In this document: positions 12,101-22,075 of the stretch, piece after piece
How positions within the stretch are numbered: position 1 is the stretch's first letter
Layout of the letters: the number at the start of each line of letters is the position of its first letter
NCBI GenBank assembly: GCA_047495785.1
Contig: JBLDXI010000007.1
Span: forward strand, 2,852,001 to 2,916,000
DNA from: Lepidodermella squamata
Lineage: Eukaryota; Gastrotricha
Direction of reading: 5' to 3'
DNA: 64,000 nt
Notes under the pieces: model-generated
The model's input: the letters and a program-made list of their open reading frames with translations, nothing else
What the model was told of the DNA's origin: nothing
Databases searched by the model: none
Program-made: the position numbers and the translations under genes

Positions 12101-15100
12101 TTCCGCTAAGCTCTACCGTAGTCGTGGGTTAGAACTACGGTACATATGAGACCCGCCAAGCGATTTCGGCCCTATCTCGGTGTTCAATCATTCGAAAATT
12201 GGGTGTTGTGCAATTGGGACTATGCGCCAGATGTTGTCTTTTCAAATGATTAATAAGGGACGAAATCGCTTGGCGGGTCCCAAATGTACGGTGTGAATCG
12301 GTGGTGCTAGGGGTGTCACCTCTTTTGTACATAATCTGCTTAACTGGTCTCCTCCGTTTACCCAGCACCCTTCGCACGGCGAAGGACGCCATCATGAGAT
12401 TCCGTCCTACGACTATTACGTCAGAGTCTCCATCCTCGAGCACCGCTGTCGCTTGCCAGGCGTGCCTTTCTTCATGTGGCGCATTCCACGCCGCTGTGAG
12501 GTAACACCGTTCGCTTAGTGCTGCCGTTGCGTGAGGATATGGAAGGGTACAGTGGATCTTGGTCTTGGCATGCGTAGAGATTACAGCAGGCTCGATTCAG
12601 GCCTTACCCGATAGTTCCGAGGTAGAATTACCATCATTGTTCTCTTCAGTCTCAAAGGTTCCCCCCGGCGCTACTGCGGCAGCTTTGCTGCTGCTGTTGC
12701 CAATTCACCAGCACTACCAGGTTTAAGACTATTAGTTGTGTAATGATGTTGCGCAGTTTTATTTGCCAACGGTACACTGGTGCATCCAACGTAGATCTGG
12801 CAACATGTGTTACACGTTGAGCGGTAGATCACATTTTGTTTGATACAGATGACTTCTCTAGAACTTTCTGAGGACTCATGAATGCAGCCCTAGCATTTAT
12901 GAAAAGTGTGAGAATAAGCAGAAAAATTAGAAGGAACAGTAATCTTGAGTGGCATGGACTTCCAGATTATCTGAATTTGGTGTTGAAAAACTCGGAAATT
13001 TTCGTTGTGGCGAGCTTTACAGCCATGGCAATTTCCTCACCCAGATACGGGAGTGACAATCGGACGACATTCTGAGACTTATAGCAGGTAGCAGGAGGAG
13101 GCGTGATCACGCGTCGAATTGAATTTTCAATCAACTTATCATCATAACCACTATCACGAGCTAAAAAGCTTTTACTACCTATCACGAGCGCGCCCTTGAT
13201 AAAAGATCATAAACCTGATAAAAATTATCCGGTCAGACCTATAATCAGGTCTCGCAACACACCCACTGAGGCTATTGATACGCTCCTAGCGTTTATTTTC
13301 AAGCAATATATGCCTATGATCACTGCCAAGTTAAACAACACTTCTGAATTTGTTAATTTCGCAATTGAATTCAAGACCCGATCCAAAAACAAATCATCGT
13401 CAAATTCGTAAGTTATTTTTATACTATTACCCTCTTCTGAAATTTCATATTTCAATGTCCCTCTCAGGTAGGATGTCTTGATTATCAATAGTTAGCTCGA
13501 ATTTTGCAGGGGGTTGAATTTTCAGACATTTTTGTCTATCGGTCTGATCATGTGGATCAAAAATTGAAAAAATTGATATGAAATGTGCCGCCCCCGAAAT
13601 TTTCGTCTTATTTCATCGCCAGTACCCCTTGGACGAGTTTTTCCGCTTGTTTTTCGACCTTGGTCAGTTTTTCTCGTATAAGGAGTCGGTAATCGGGTGG
13701 ACACTAATAATCTCAAATGCTCAAATGTTAATTACGCACTTTCCCTCGGTTTGCCAAATACGGCACATTTGATGGAGACTTTGTCGCCCCGCAAGATGAA
13801 ACGTAGTGGCGACTGATATCGGGTTCTATATAATTTAAGAAAAGCACTATCTGTCAAGTTAAATACCGAAGATGCCAGGAATACAACACTCTGTGACTAC
13901 TTTTAGAATAACGAAGAATAAAACAAATTGAAATTCCATTAAATTGAGCTTGCTCATGTCAGAGCATGTTCCAAAATTCGAGAGTTAGTATGTTTTATCA
14001 AAGGAGAAAAAATAGCAGAGGGTTAAAGAGTACTCATCGAGCCTTGTAAGCTCATGACAGGTACCGAATCGCTGATAATTTGAAGATGGTTTTGGTGACG
14101 ATGTATAAAAAGCAGGAACAGATTGTTACCGACCAGTTACGCTTTTAATCGCAATAATGGCGATGTAGAAATACTGATGATCCTAAAACTTGTGGATTGT
14201 GGAGCCGCAAGTTGAAATAGGAATGAAAGACGCTATCACCACGCCATCTTTCACAAAAAAATACTGCCAGACCACGGCTATTGGGCTAAAAGGAAGCATC
14301 ATCGCGAATGAATCAGTACATTATGATTTTTCTTTAGATCGAATTTGCAATCGATAGACTGAAAATTAGGATATTCTCCCAACACTGGACGTCTGAATAA
14401 GACCCCTTTCTCCTCTGCCCCGTGTTCTTTCCGATGAAAAAATTATTGAAGAAAGCAATTAATCCCCCCATTTGATTCCTCGTGGTTTGGGCGAACAGAT
14501 AGACGTCGAATGATTTGTTTTGCCAAGCCATTAGGGCTGTGTGTTGACCGGGTGACGAAGCCGATAAGACTTTCAAACTCCCATGCACCATAGTCCCACT
14601 AACTGCATTATTATCTAACAAATATGGGAAAGTGAGAGAAGAAGTGGATATTGAATGTCATGTTATCGACGCCATAATGCTTCTGCAAAATTTATTCCCG
14701 GCATTTTCAAGCCAAGCAATGTCGCAGGCTGGCTGAAGCGCTCGATGAACAATAGATGATGCTCGATTTTTTCTCAAAAAATTTCTGCATGGCAACCGGA
14801 CCTTCACAGAGTAGAATCGTCGAATAGTCGTGAGCGTGCCATTTGCTTAGGTCTTCAAGTGATGGAAAGCTGTTAGTGCCAGACGGAATAACGTCACTTC
14901 GATCTGCGAATGCTCCTGAATGTCAGCTTGTCCCCGTGTCCCAATTTATAGATCGTCCATAGCATTAACAACTTCCGAACGACACCAATGAGTGCAATAT
15001 TATGCATCGGTTCCAATAGGATGTTTTTAGTTGGATCCACGTCAGGAATGCCCAGTACAATAGCCCAAGCGAGAATTCCATATCTCCAGATTGAGCTGCA

Positions 15101-18100
15101 TCCCGCCAAGATTCCGAAGTGGATAACACCCGTGAGGAAACACTGTTTTCTTGTTTTTTGAGTCTCCTTGACCTACTATGGAGCAAATTGGACAGCAATG
15201 ATAGCCAGCGTACACTTTATTTCACACTACTTTCACACTTACCATCTTCTCGCAAGGCGGAGTGGAATGATGGAAATTGATCAGCGCAGTCTTCAATATC
15301 TTCTGGCGAAATTTCGATCTGGCGAGTTTTATTACCGTATCAATTTCCCAATTCATCAAGTCGAAAGTTTGAACTTGTTTCGAAGTTTTACCAAGGAGAA
15401 ACATCGATAGCCAAATTTAGTTGCAAAACGATTTTCGCTTGGCCCATTTTCACAGCTAGTGGGTTGGAATTTTATTAACACTTTATCGTCCAAATACGCA
15501 TATTTGCGTATACGAAAATTTGCAGAAAATAGCCGTATACGCATATTTGCGTATGTGAAATTTTGCAGAAAATAGCCGTATACGCATATTTGCGTAGGCG
15601 AGAGTGATGCTTTTTTGCGATTTTTTTCTTCGTGAACTGAAGACCTAAAAATCTGAAAACCTCATGGTTTAAGTCAATTAAGACCTGAAGAACACAAATT
15701 TTGGGTCAAAATCGCGAAAAAATGCTTTATTGATCGAAAAATCAGTGATTATCGATTATCGATTATCGATTTTATATCGATCCTGAATTTTTTAAAGATA
15801 GTCTATCAGATTCGCCATGTTTCAAACCATTAACTCAATGGCTTGTCATATTTTTAGAGAACAAGGAAAGCGCAATACAAAAATCAGAAATAATAAAATA
15901 TTGAAATATTTGAAATATTGACAAAAGTAATAAAATAATTTACAGCGAGAAATATAACCTACCTGAGAAATCATCGCTTTCAGAAGACGGACTTCTTTCC
16001 AGCGCTTCATTTGCTAACACGGTCACTTGTTTGAATCGCGACATTTTCGAATCAAGTTAAATTAATTTGAAGGTAATTGAAATCGAGAATGAGAATGAGA
16101 AAAACGAGAAAATTAGAAAAATACTTTAATTTCAGTCACACACCTGCACCATCTGCTATCGACCGTATACGCACATTTGTGTAAACATTATTTTTGACTT
16201 CACGCCGTATACGCATAGTTGCGTAAAGGGGATTTGCAAGATGGGGCCGTATACGCATACGTGCGTAAACACTGTTTGCAGTAAATAGCCGCATACGCAG
16301 ATGTGCGTAAGGCTTTTGCAAGATGGGGCCGTATACGCAAATATGCGTAAGGGTCTTTTGGTTATTACGTAATATGGGTGCATCCAAAAAATCCGGGACA
16401 TCGACCATTGATCTTAGAATTCGATCCTCTTTCAGAAAATATAATAATCTCAGAGTCGAATTTTCAGTTCGGCACGTCTAAAATGGCCCTTCTCTACGGA
16501 AAAGGCTCTTCTAAAAAGCCCGGACGATAAAGTGTTAAATTAAGCTTGCTCATGTCAGAGCATGTTCCAAAATTCGAGAGATAGTATGGTTTATCAACGG
16601 AGAAAAAAAATACCGAATCGCGTAATAATTTGAAAATTCGAGATTGTGGAGCCGCAAGTTGAGATGGGGATAAAACACGCCACCTTTCACAGAAAAAGAC
16701 TGCCATGCCACGGCTTTTGGGGCTAAGGAAGCATCGACACGCGAACGAATTATTACACACTGATTTTTCTTGAGATTGAATTTGCAATCGTTAGACTTGA
16801 AAAGCAGAATACTTTCCCGACACTGGACGTCCGAATAACCCTCCTTTGACAGCTATAGCATTCAACTCTGCCCCGTGTTCTTTCGGACGCAAAAAATGAT
16901 TGGCGAAAAAAATTGACCTCGCATTTGATTCCTCGTGTCAGAAGGGCGGACGGCACGTCAAAATAGGTAATGAACCGCTGCAAACAGGCGAAGATGCTCG
17001 GAGCCTTAGTCGACCTGAGCGGATCCGCCACGGGACCTTCGAGAAGGCGTCAAACAAGGTGAGCACCCAGCGGTGCCCTTGCGAGCTAGGCGGCTCGATG
17101 GGCCCGACGATGTCCATGGCCACGAACGGCTCGTCCACCGGTCGGATGGGCACCAGGGGCACCGTCGTAGCTTTGCGGCGGGCGCACGTCAGACAATCCC
17201 GGCAGTGTCGCCGAACGGAGCTGTAAAGGTTTGGAAACCAAACGTAGTCGCGGAGGCGTTCGATAGTCTTCTGGCGGCCAAGATGGCCCGAAGCCGGAGC
17301 GTCGTGGGCGATGCGGACCGTGTCGGGCACGTACGTATCCGGGAAAATCAGTCAGAGTCTGGAGAAGAGGCGGTCGTGCACCTAGACTAGGATGTCCGCT
17401 TTGAGATGGCCTTTGCCGACCCAACACATCGAAGCAAAGCTTTAATTTGGCGAATTTGACAATCAGAAGCCATACTTACTTGGCAAAGGGCGAAAACCAG
17501 GTAAGGTCCAATGCCGTATCAGATTTAAGTCACTAAAAACAAAAAACAAAATTTGCCACAACTCAAACGCGGGGAAAACTTGCGAATTCTGAAGAAAACT
17601 AACAGAGGCTGTTGTTGAGGCAAAGCAAGTCCAGAGTAGAACCGGAACAAATTACGGAAAAAGAAATGATTCTTTATAATACAATTTGCACTATATTGTA
17701 GTGCACTACGGACAAGTATCGGTGCTGGCCCTCAAGTTTTTGCCAGAAAGAAGCAGCAAATCTAAGCAACGCGAATTTGGGTTTTTGCGATTGCTTTTTG
17801 TGCATAGCGATGAGGAAGTCAAACAAAATCTGGGCAATCAGCGGTAGTCCTCCGTGGGAAAGCTCGTTTATTGGTTTGTTGCGCATCATCTCGGCCATCA
17901 ATGTGAACTGCAAACCCTCCAGTATTGAGTATAATATATCGAAGTCCGATTTTTCGAGTTTTAAGGCACAAAAGCTGCAACATCAATAAGATCAATACGA
18001 GTATAGAGTATATTATATCGAAGTCAAATTTTCCGAGTTTTGAGGCACAGAGCAATATGAAAAGAATTAGTGGCGAAGAAGTACCAAGAAAACAGTCGGT

Positions 18101-19776
18101 CTGTTATATTAAATAATCATACAAAATACTACAGGATTTGATAGCAATGGGCAGAAAATTGATCAATTTACAATCAGTCAGCAAAAAAACGAGACAAAAA
18201 ACGAGACAAACGAGCATCAGTAAAGGAAGTTCTCATTAAGACAAATGTTCTCAGTGCACTGTTTGAACCCTTTAACTGTCGAAACCCTGCTACCGTGGTA
18301 AATTATAATTTTACACAATTTGGATTATGTTAGCTTCAAAACACGCCGTAAACGCGATAATTTTTTTCGTTGCAGAAATAAATTGTCAAGGGAAAAACGA
18401 TTTGTACTTTGAGCCCAACTTCTTGGAACGGGGAAACTGTAAACGAATTCAGCATACAAATTTTTTCGTGAAGGAAAAGTGAATTATATTGAAGTGGAAG
18501 TGACTTAAAATGAAAAAAAATTTGTCAGAACTCAAACACGGGAAAACGTGCGAATTCTGAAGAAAACTAACAGAGACTATAGCACTGCTGTTATTGAGGC
18601 AAAGCAAGCCGAAGCAAGTCGAAGCAACGCGAATTTGGATAGAGACAGTGGATAGCATGTTCTTTGTGTTCCAATATTTTTTGGCTTTCAACACAGCATG
18701 GAACCTTTCAAAACGCGTGGTCCATGAAAGGCGTAAAGAGCCGCAGAATTCCATTTGAGTGGGCAGATGTGTTAAATGATGCTGTTTAGAACTCGTATGT
18801 TAACGCTTGGATAACATGCCTTGAAGGAGGATAGATATTTCTTGAGTAAAGCTGGGCTAAGTTTCTCGGCCGGAAAGGGGAAAGCGAACATTGAATTAGG
18901 AAATTCAAATCTATATTTTATATTTGAAAAAATCTAAAATCGCCCTCGATATTCCAACAATTTTCTCACTTTATTTTTTTACTTTATATATTTTTAGAGA
19001 AATGCAATGAAATTCCTATTTTCCACTGGATGAAGAAATACGGCAAGTTGTTCGAAGAGCAGCTCAACTTGAGTGAAATCGAGCGATTAAACGATGTCAC
19101 TAACGCTTTCCTGGATCGTTTCGTCGCCGAGGTCGCGTGTCCGGCCTGTTACGGTTCATTACTAATTCGAAACTCTGTCCCAGCTGTTGCTTTGAACCCT
19201 AAAGTCATCGAAGTCTTGTTGAAGTACGAAGTTTACAAATACGTCGATTGGCCATCGATGTTTACGATTGACCATGCCGACCCGGCTTCTTTGTTGAATT
19301 CAACGGCTATTGTTGCCAAATTCATTGTTTTGCCATTTTTACGAGCTGGCTACAAAATATCGCCCGAATTATTCACGCTGAACAGTTTTCTATTCGAAGT
19401 TATTAATTGTTGGCGAAAATTGGTCAAAGCCTGTGGAGAAGTGGACTGTGATCTGAATTTACCGGAAATGTTCGTTCAACTCATGATTGAAGCGCGGAGG
19501 AGTGGCAAATTCGGTTTCATCGAGCGTCAGCTGATTTCATTGAGCGTAAAAGAAATCACGAAAGAAGAAAAAATCGCTGAAAAATTCTTAAATTGCCTGG
19601 CCAAATCTTTCCCGTTCAGTCTTCGGAATTTGTGTCGAAATGAAATTTTGCGTCGATTGCCCGTTGGCTTTCGTGAACGATGTCACGCCATTGAAGGCTT
19701 AGGACTCAGTGTTTCGAACTGTGATTTTCTGAATTTTTGTGATTACGATTTCGAAATGAATTTCGGTTCAGAGTAA
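9117..19776 (+). CDS. S1 family protein 3, split by a 9.3-kb repeat-filled intron
   Basis: Exon 1 is 9117-9672 (TATCATG|gtgagt) and exon 2 is 18998-19776 (tatttttag|AGAAATG). They join in phase 1 with no loss of frame and give 444 aa, the length of the two neighbouring S1 proteins (459 and 451), which is why one gene is called rather than two fragments. Exon 1 encodes the S1 N-terminus with CCGKEPCPIS and a repeat unit ending DLVAIGASSR. Exon 2 encodes VLLKYEVYKYVDW, VLPFLRAGY and the clearest SOCS-type BC box of the cluster, FPFSLRNLCRNEIL (SLxxxCxxxI), then LGLS in place of LPLP. The intron is about 9.3 kb against 51-937 bp in the sister genes and is packed with mobile-element debris. Whether it is still spliced cannot be read from DNA. 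Otherwise both exons are undamaged. Confidence 0.65.
9840..10158 (-). mobile_element. Penelope-like element 3'-terminal fragment
   Basis: On the minus strand from 10158 a frame of about 54 codons (LRLKKLFIQALDPKINTM near its middle) ends at a TAA at 9994-9996. About 100 bases further the sequence reads cctgatgatggcttaataaa and gccgaaacatg, the arrangement seen after the ORF in many Penelope-like and LINE 3' ends. 5' truncated. It sits in the giant intron, antisense to the S1 gene. Confidence 0.5.
10159..10980. other. intron sequence without recognised genes
   Basis: Unique-looking, somewhat GC-richer than the exons around it. An open frame at 10647-10943 has no recognisable family and no splice context; it is not called as a gene. 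Confidence 0.4.
10981..11815 (+). repeat. three degenerate copies of a roughly 170-bp repeat
   Basis: Copies begin near 10985, 11443 and 11660. Each carries gaactg(a/g)(g)cctctt-like sequence, then ctcccagaaccgccgagttc or a variant, then cgtggtagccgata, a gccttgagact block and a ctattagtccta(t) end. Copies differ at many positions. They do not code for a recognised protein and may be remains of one repeat family or of an old tandem array. Confidence 0.6.
11900..11966 (-). repeat. tRNA-like (SINE head) sequence with A- and B-box motifs
   Basis: Read on the minus strand, tagctcagttaataagg resembles an RNA polymerase III A box and ggttcaaat resembles a B box about 36 bases later. The arms do not fold into a proper tRNA cloverleaf (the anticodon stem fails), so a tRNA-derived SINE or pseudo-tRNA is more likely than a tRNA gene. 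Confidence 0.3.
12140..12289. repeat. foldback element with 29-bp inverted arms
   Basis: The arm at 12140-12168 is the reverse complement of 12261-12289 apart from three mismatches (core gcgatttcg / cgaaatcgc with gacccgccaa / ttggcgggtc). A second shorter inner complement (atcattcg / caaatgat) follows. Looks like a small MITE or hairpin unit within the giant intron. Confidence 0.6.
12660..13411 (-). mobile_element. rearranged Penelope-like retroelement with GIY-YIG nuclease remnant
   Basis: On the minus strand 13185-12967 encodes VRLSLPYLGEEIAMAV, similar to the block between RT and nuclease in Penelope-like elements. Downstream (about 12840-12730) comes VIYRSTCNTCCQIYVGCTS, a GIY-YIG domain in which I/Y-V-G and the following PLANK preserve the family pattern. 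On the plus strand 13196-13411 encodes KDHKPDKNYPVRPIIRSRNT, an RT block of the same class, so the element has been inverted or two copies abut head to head. Stops and frame breaks make it non-functional. Confidence 0.65.
13938..14500 (+). repeat. long dispersed repeat, copy 1
   Basis: Begins gcttgctcatgtcagagcat and continues through tggagccgcaagttga, actgcca(g/t)(a/g)ccacggct, gaatttgcaatcg, cactggacgtc and ctctgccccgtgttctttc. All blocks recur in the same order at 16535-16940, with small insertions and deletions. Function unknown; probably a transposon piece. Confidence 0.7.
15495..15596. repeat. array of three 16-bp palindromes with 43-bp period
   Basis: TACGCATATTTGCGTA occurs at 15495-15510, 15538-15553 and 15581-15596, identical each time, with similar spacers of 27 bp containing ttgcagaaaatagccgta. 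Arms TACGCA/TGCGTA flank a 4-base centre. The spacing is close to four DNA turns. A related array lies 570 bp away at 16168-16349. Confidence 0.85.
16168..16349. repeat. array of five related palindromes with 42-bp period
   Basis: Units start at 16168, 16210, 16252, 16294 and 16334. Four keep the arms TACGCA/TGCGTA with different 4-base centres (tagt, tacg, gatg, aata); the first unit has TACGCA/TGTGTA. Spacers alternate between gcaagatggggccg-like and gcagtaaatagccg-like sequence. Same motif as the 15.5-kb array but diverged, so array units have been homogenised locally. Confidence 0.85.
16535..16940 (+). repeat. long dispersed repeat, copy 2
   Basis: Second copy of the 13938-14500 repeat, direct orientation, ending where the gypsy integrase fragment begins. 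It lacks part of the middle found in copy 1. The join suggests either one element inserted in the other or that the repeat belongs to the retroelement. Confidence 0.7.
16938..17330 (-). mobile_element. Ty3/gypsy-type integrase fragment
   Basis: Minus-strand frame with an HHCC zinc-binding domain (AHDAPASGHLG ... HCRDCLTC) and then the start of the catalytic core, VAMDIVGPIEPP and LFDAFSKVPW, where the first Asp of the DDE triad is MDIVGP. The frame then runs into unrelated sequence at the boundary with the dispersed repeat. The region is GC-rich against its surroundings, which marks it as a foreign insertion. No LTRs or RT were found next to it. Confidence 0.8.
17550..18640 (+). repeat. two pairs of direct repeats in the giant intron
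   Basis: Pair one: 17550-17640 and 18516-18640 share cgaattctgaagaaaactaa, cagag and ttgaggcaaagcaag blocks. Pair two: 17933-17975 and 18004-18052 share agtat(a)atatcgaagtc, ttcgagttttaaggcaca or variants. No coding capacity. From 18640 to the acceptor at 18997 nothing further was recognised. Confidence 0.6.
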
Positions 19777-20047
19777 TACTAAATAAATCGAATATATTTT
19801 TTATGCAATTTTTAGAAAAAAAGTCGGGTTTAAGAAATTGTTTTAAGCAATAGAGCTAAACAATCAAAATTATAAATTTTTTGTCTTTTTATTTGAATAA
19901 TAATTCTAAAATTTTCGAAATTTCGAATTTTTCTAAAAATTCCAGAGAATATGAAAAACACTTGAAAACTTTAATTTTTTAGCGTTTTCAATTTTTTCCG
20001 TATGAAGAAATTATTTCATATTTTATTCATGTTTTTAGAAATTTGAA

Positions 20048-21313
20048 ATGGATGATGAATTCGCTGAAATAATCGCTCGATGCGGGCCTGACACGAAGTT
20101 GGCTGAAGTCGTGAAATCGACCCTAGAGGCCGGAAAATTCACTCCGGAGCTGCAAAACTTCATCTCAGATTGTATTGAAAACTCAGAATTCTACCTAATC
20201 GAAACCGCTCTGAAATTTACGCATGAAAAAGTTGACAGCTATTTTGGAATAACTTTGTATCACCGGCTCGATCTGCAAGCAGCGGCCCCTCTCGTTGAAA
20301 AAATGATCAAAAACAAGTGGGTACCTTTAAATTTGCCTCATTCAGTCGGCGATATGAGGAATGAAAGTTTGCGATTATACTGCCCGCCGGTGACTTACCT
20401 TATCCAGCAGTTACAGCTCGATGAAACTCCGAGCCCGGATCGAGCGAAAATCATCAAACTCATGATTGAAAATGGCGCTGATCTGCTCGCAAGATCTTGC
20501 GCGAATACCCTAAATCAAATTAATACAATTGCCAAAATGATAACATTTCGTTACACTGGTTGGGATTGCAGAGATGCGGCTCGCGAATATGCCGTTCATC
20601 AGCTGGCGTCTGGCTTTAATAACGACCCGGATTTGACCAATTTCATCATTGCGTCCACACCACCTAGCACATTTGGCGTGAATTTGAAAAACCGAATTTT
20701 TTACACCCCGTTGTGGTCAGCTTTCAACCTATTCAGTCAGGTGCATCACAATCATCGGGAGCAATGTGCTAGAATGGCGAGAATGACGCAATTTGTGATA
20801 TTACCCCTACTCAGGGCTGGTTGTAGGCTCTACCCAGACCCGCTTTTCGATCTGCGGGATTTGTATGCCTTCACTGGCAAAATTTTCGACTCTCGCTTTG
20901 CCTATGTTTGGGCTGAAATGAAACATAGCGATGTTGAAATTTGGGGCCGTGAGAACGCATTTCTTGAGTTAATGATCGAAGCGAGGCGAAAACCGGGTTT
21001 GAAAGTCGCTAGACTCGAGAGTCGGTATAAAAACACGTGTCAAGACGTGGTTGCTTCGTGGTTTTATTTTAGAGCCATCCAGCGGGTTTGTAAACGGTTT
21101 GTTGTCGCGGTTCGAGGTTTGTACCCTATGAAGCTTCAAAACCTGGCTCGGATCGAGATTTTGAGAGCTCTTCCACGTGGATTGAAGCAGCGCCAAGAGG
21201 CTATTACCAAACTCGGACTTCCTAAGATGATGGTTGATTTCTTGAATTTTACCGAGTTTGAAGTTGCTGATAGAAGTCTGCTCGAAGTGAAGTGCCGCTT
21301 GGATTTTCTGTGA
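20048..21313 (+). CDS. S2 family protein 1: ankyrin-like repeats plus SOCS-box-like C-terminus, single exon
   Basis: One exon, 421 aa, starting MDDEFAEI; gtttttag lies 9 bp before the ATG. The first 100 residues are helical. Ankyrin-like units are seen at IKLMIENGADLLARSC (about residues 137-152), YAVHQLASGFNNDPDL, FYTPLWSAFN and FVILPLLRAGC. The C-terminus has YPMKLQNLARIEIL (about 359-372), a BC-box-like helix with Ala at the usual Cys/Ser position, then LGLP and MVDFLNFTEFE, the Cul5-box-like end. By family knowledge a substrate receptor for an elongin BC-cullin ligase; inferred, untested. S2 copies share more sequence with each other than with S1, but the LLRAGC and SOCS-like ends are common to both. 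No damage seen. Confidence 0.78.
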   Translation: MDDEFAEIIARCGPDTKLAEVVKSTLEAGKFTPELQNFISDCIENSEFYLIETALKFTHEKVDSYFGITLYHRLDLQAAAPLVEKMIKNKWVPLNLPHSVGDMRNESLRLYCPPVTYLIQQLQLDETPSPDRAKIIKLMIENGADLLARSCANTLNQINTIAKMITFRYTGWDCRDAAREYAVHQLASGFNNDPDLTNFIIASTPPSTFGVNLKNRIFYTPLWSAFNLFSQVHHNHREQCARMARMTQFVILPLLRAGCRLYPDPLFDLRDLYAFTGKIFDSRFAYVWAEMKHSDVEIWGRENAFLELMIEARRKPGLKVARLESRYKNTCQDVVASWFYFRAIQRVCKRFVVAVRGLYPMKLQNLARIEILRALPRGLKQRQEAITKLGLPKMMVDFLNFTEFEVADRSLLEVKCRLDFL

Positions 21314-22075
21314 TTTTTGTGTGCTTGATTGTACGATTTATGAGATTTTTCCATTGTCCATATTATTATCATTTACAAATCCTATATATTTTTCTAAACT
21401 CTAAACTGAAAAAACTTGGAAAAAACTTGTAATCAAATCCGAAAACTTATTGGTTTATTTGTGATTTTTATTCGAGAGTCGCGAGAGCTTTTTTTATTAT
21501 TTTAGACACAAATTTACGTTGAAACTATATCCGAATCGCTCATTCGTTTATGTGCTTGCTTTCCTTGTAGTTCGCTGTACATACAGTTACCCCGAGCGAA
21601 GCGAGAATAAAAAGAAGATTTCTGAGTAATCTTATTTTTCCCGTTTCGCTTTGTCAATGTTGACTCGGAAACTGAGGGAAGAGGATTCATTTAGCAATTC
21701 TTCATTCTAACCTCTAGAACGAGTTTGGGCTTATTCACCAAACTCACAAAAATGGTTAGTAAAACCAAAATTTTTGCTATTTACTAGCGGCCCCTTTTGA
21801 CTGGCGGCCCCTGGGCACGTGCCCTCGATGCCCATGCGTTATTTCAGCCCTGCTCATTTATGCAGGGTGTTTTGGTGTTTTGTCTAGCCTATTTTATTGA
21901 GGAGAGGCTAGAAATGGGGTAACGGCTATTCTCTATTTTTCTGCCTCAGTTCAATTTATGCACGAAGTACCCCGGAATATTTCCAGCAAGCTCGTGGAAA
22001 TAGAATTGGGTTCTTTAATACATTTTGTTGAATTTTCTTGTTTGATGAACGCTTTTTTTTCGTGTCTAGACTTGC
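21314..22075. other. intergenic with a truncated hAT-type MITE
   Basis: Between two S2 genes. About 21580-21852 is a partial copy of the element found intact at 55483-56218: shared blocks include gcgaagcgag, cccgtttc(g/a)ctt, ctgagggaaga and ggcggcccctgggc, and it ends cagccctg like the right terminus there. The left terminus was not found. The rest holds no recognised feature; a ttctag acceptor precedes the next ATG. Confidence 0.55.

Noticed and set aside
14894-15198. minus-strand frames resembling the end of a LINE (RYGILAWAIVLG)
   Set aside because: Only one short block is suggestive and the frame around it shows no ordered motifs.
15495-16349. CRISPR-like array
   Set aside because: Spacers are similar to one another rather than unique, the genome is eukaryotic, and no cas genes exist; a palindrome array is the better description.
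16136-16408. minus-strand frames with repeating RMRI/ICVYG peptides
   Set aside because: They are simple translations of the palindromic 42-bp DNA repeat; several frames are open at once, so it is not a gene.
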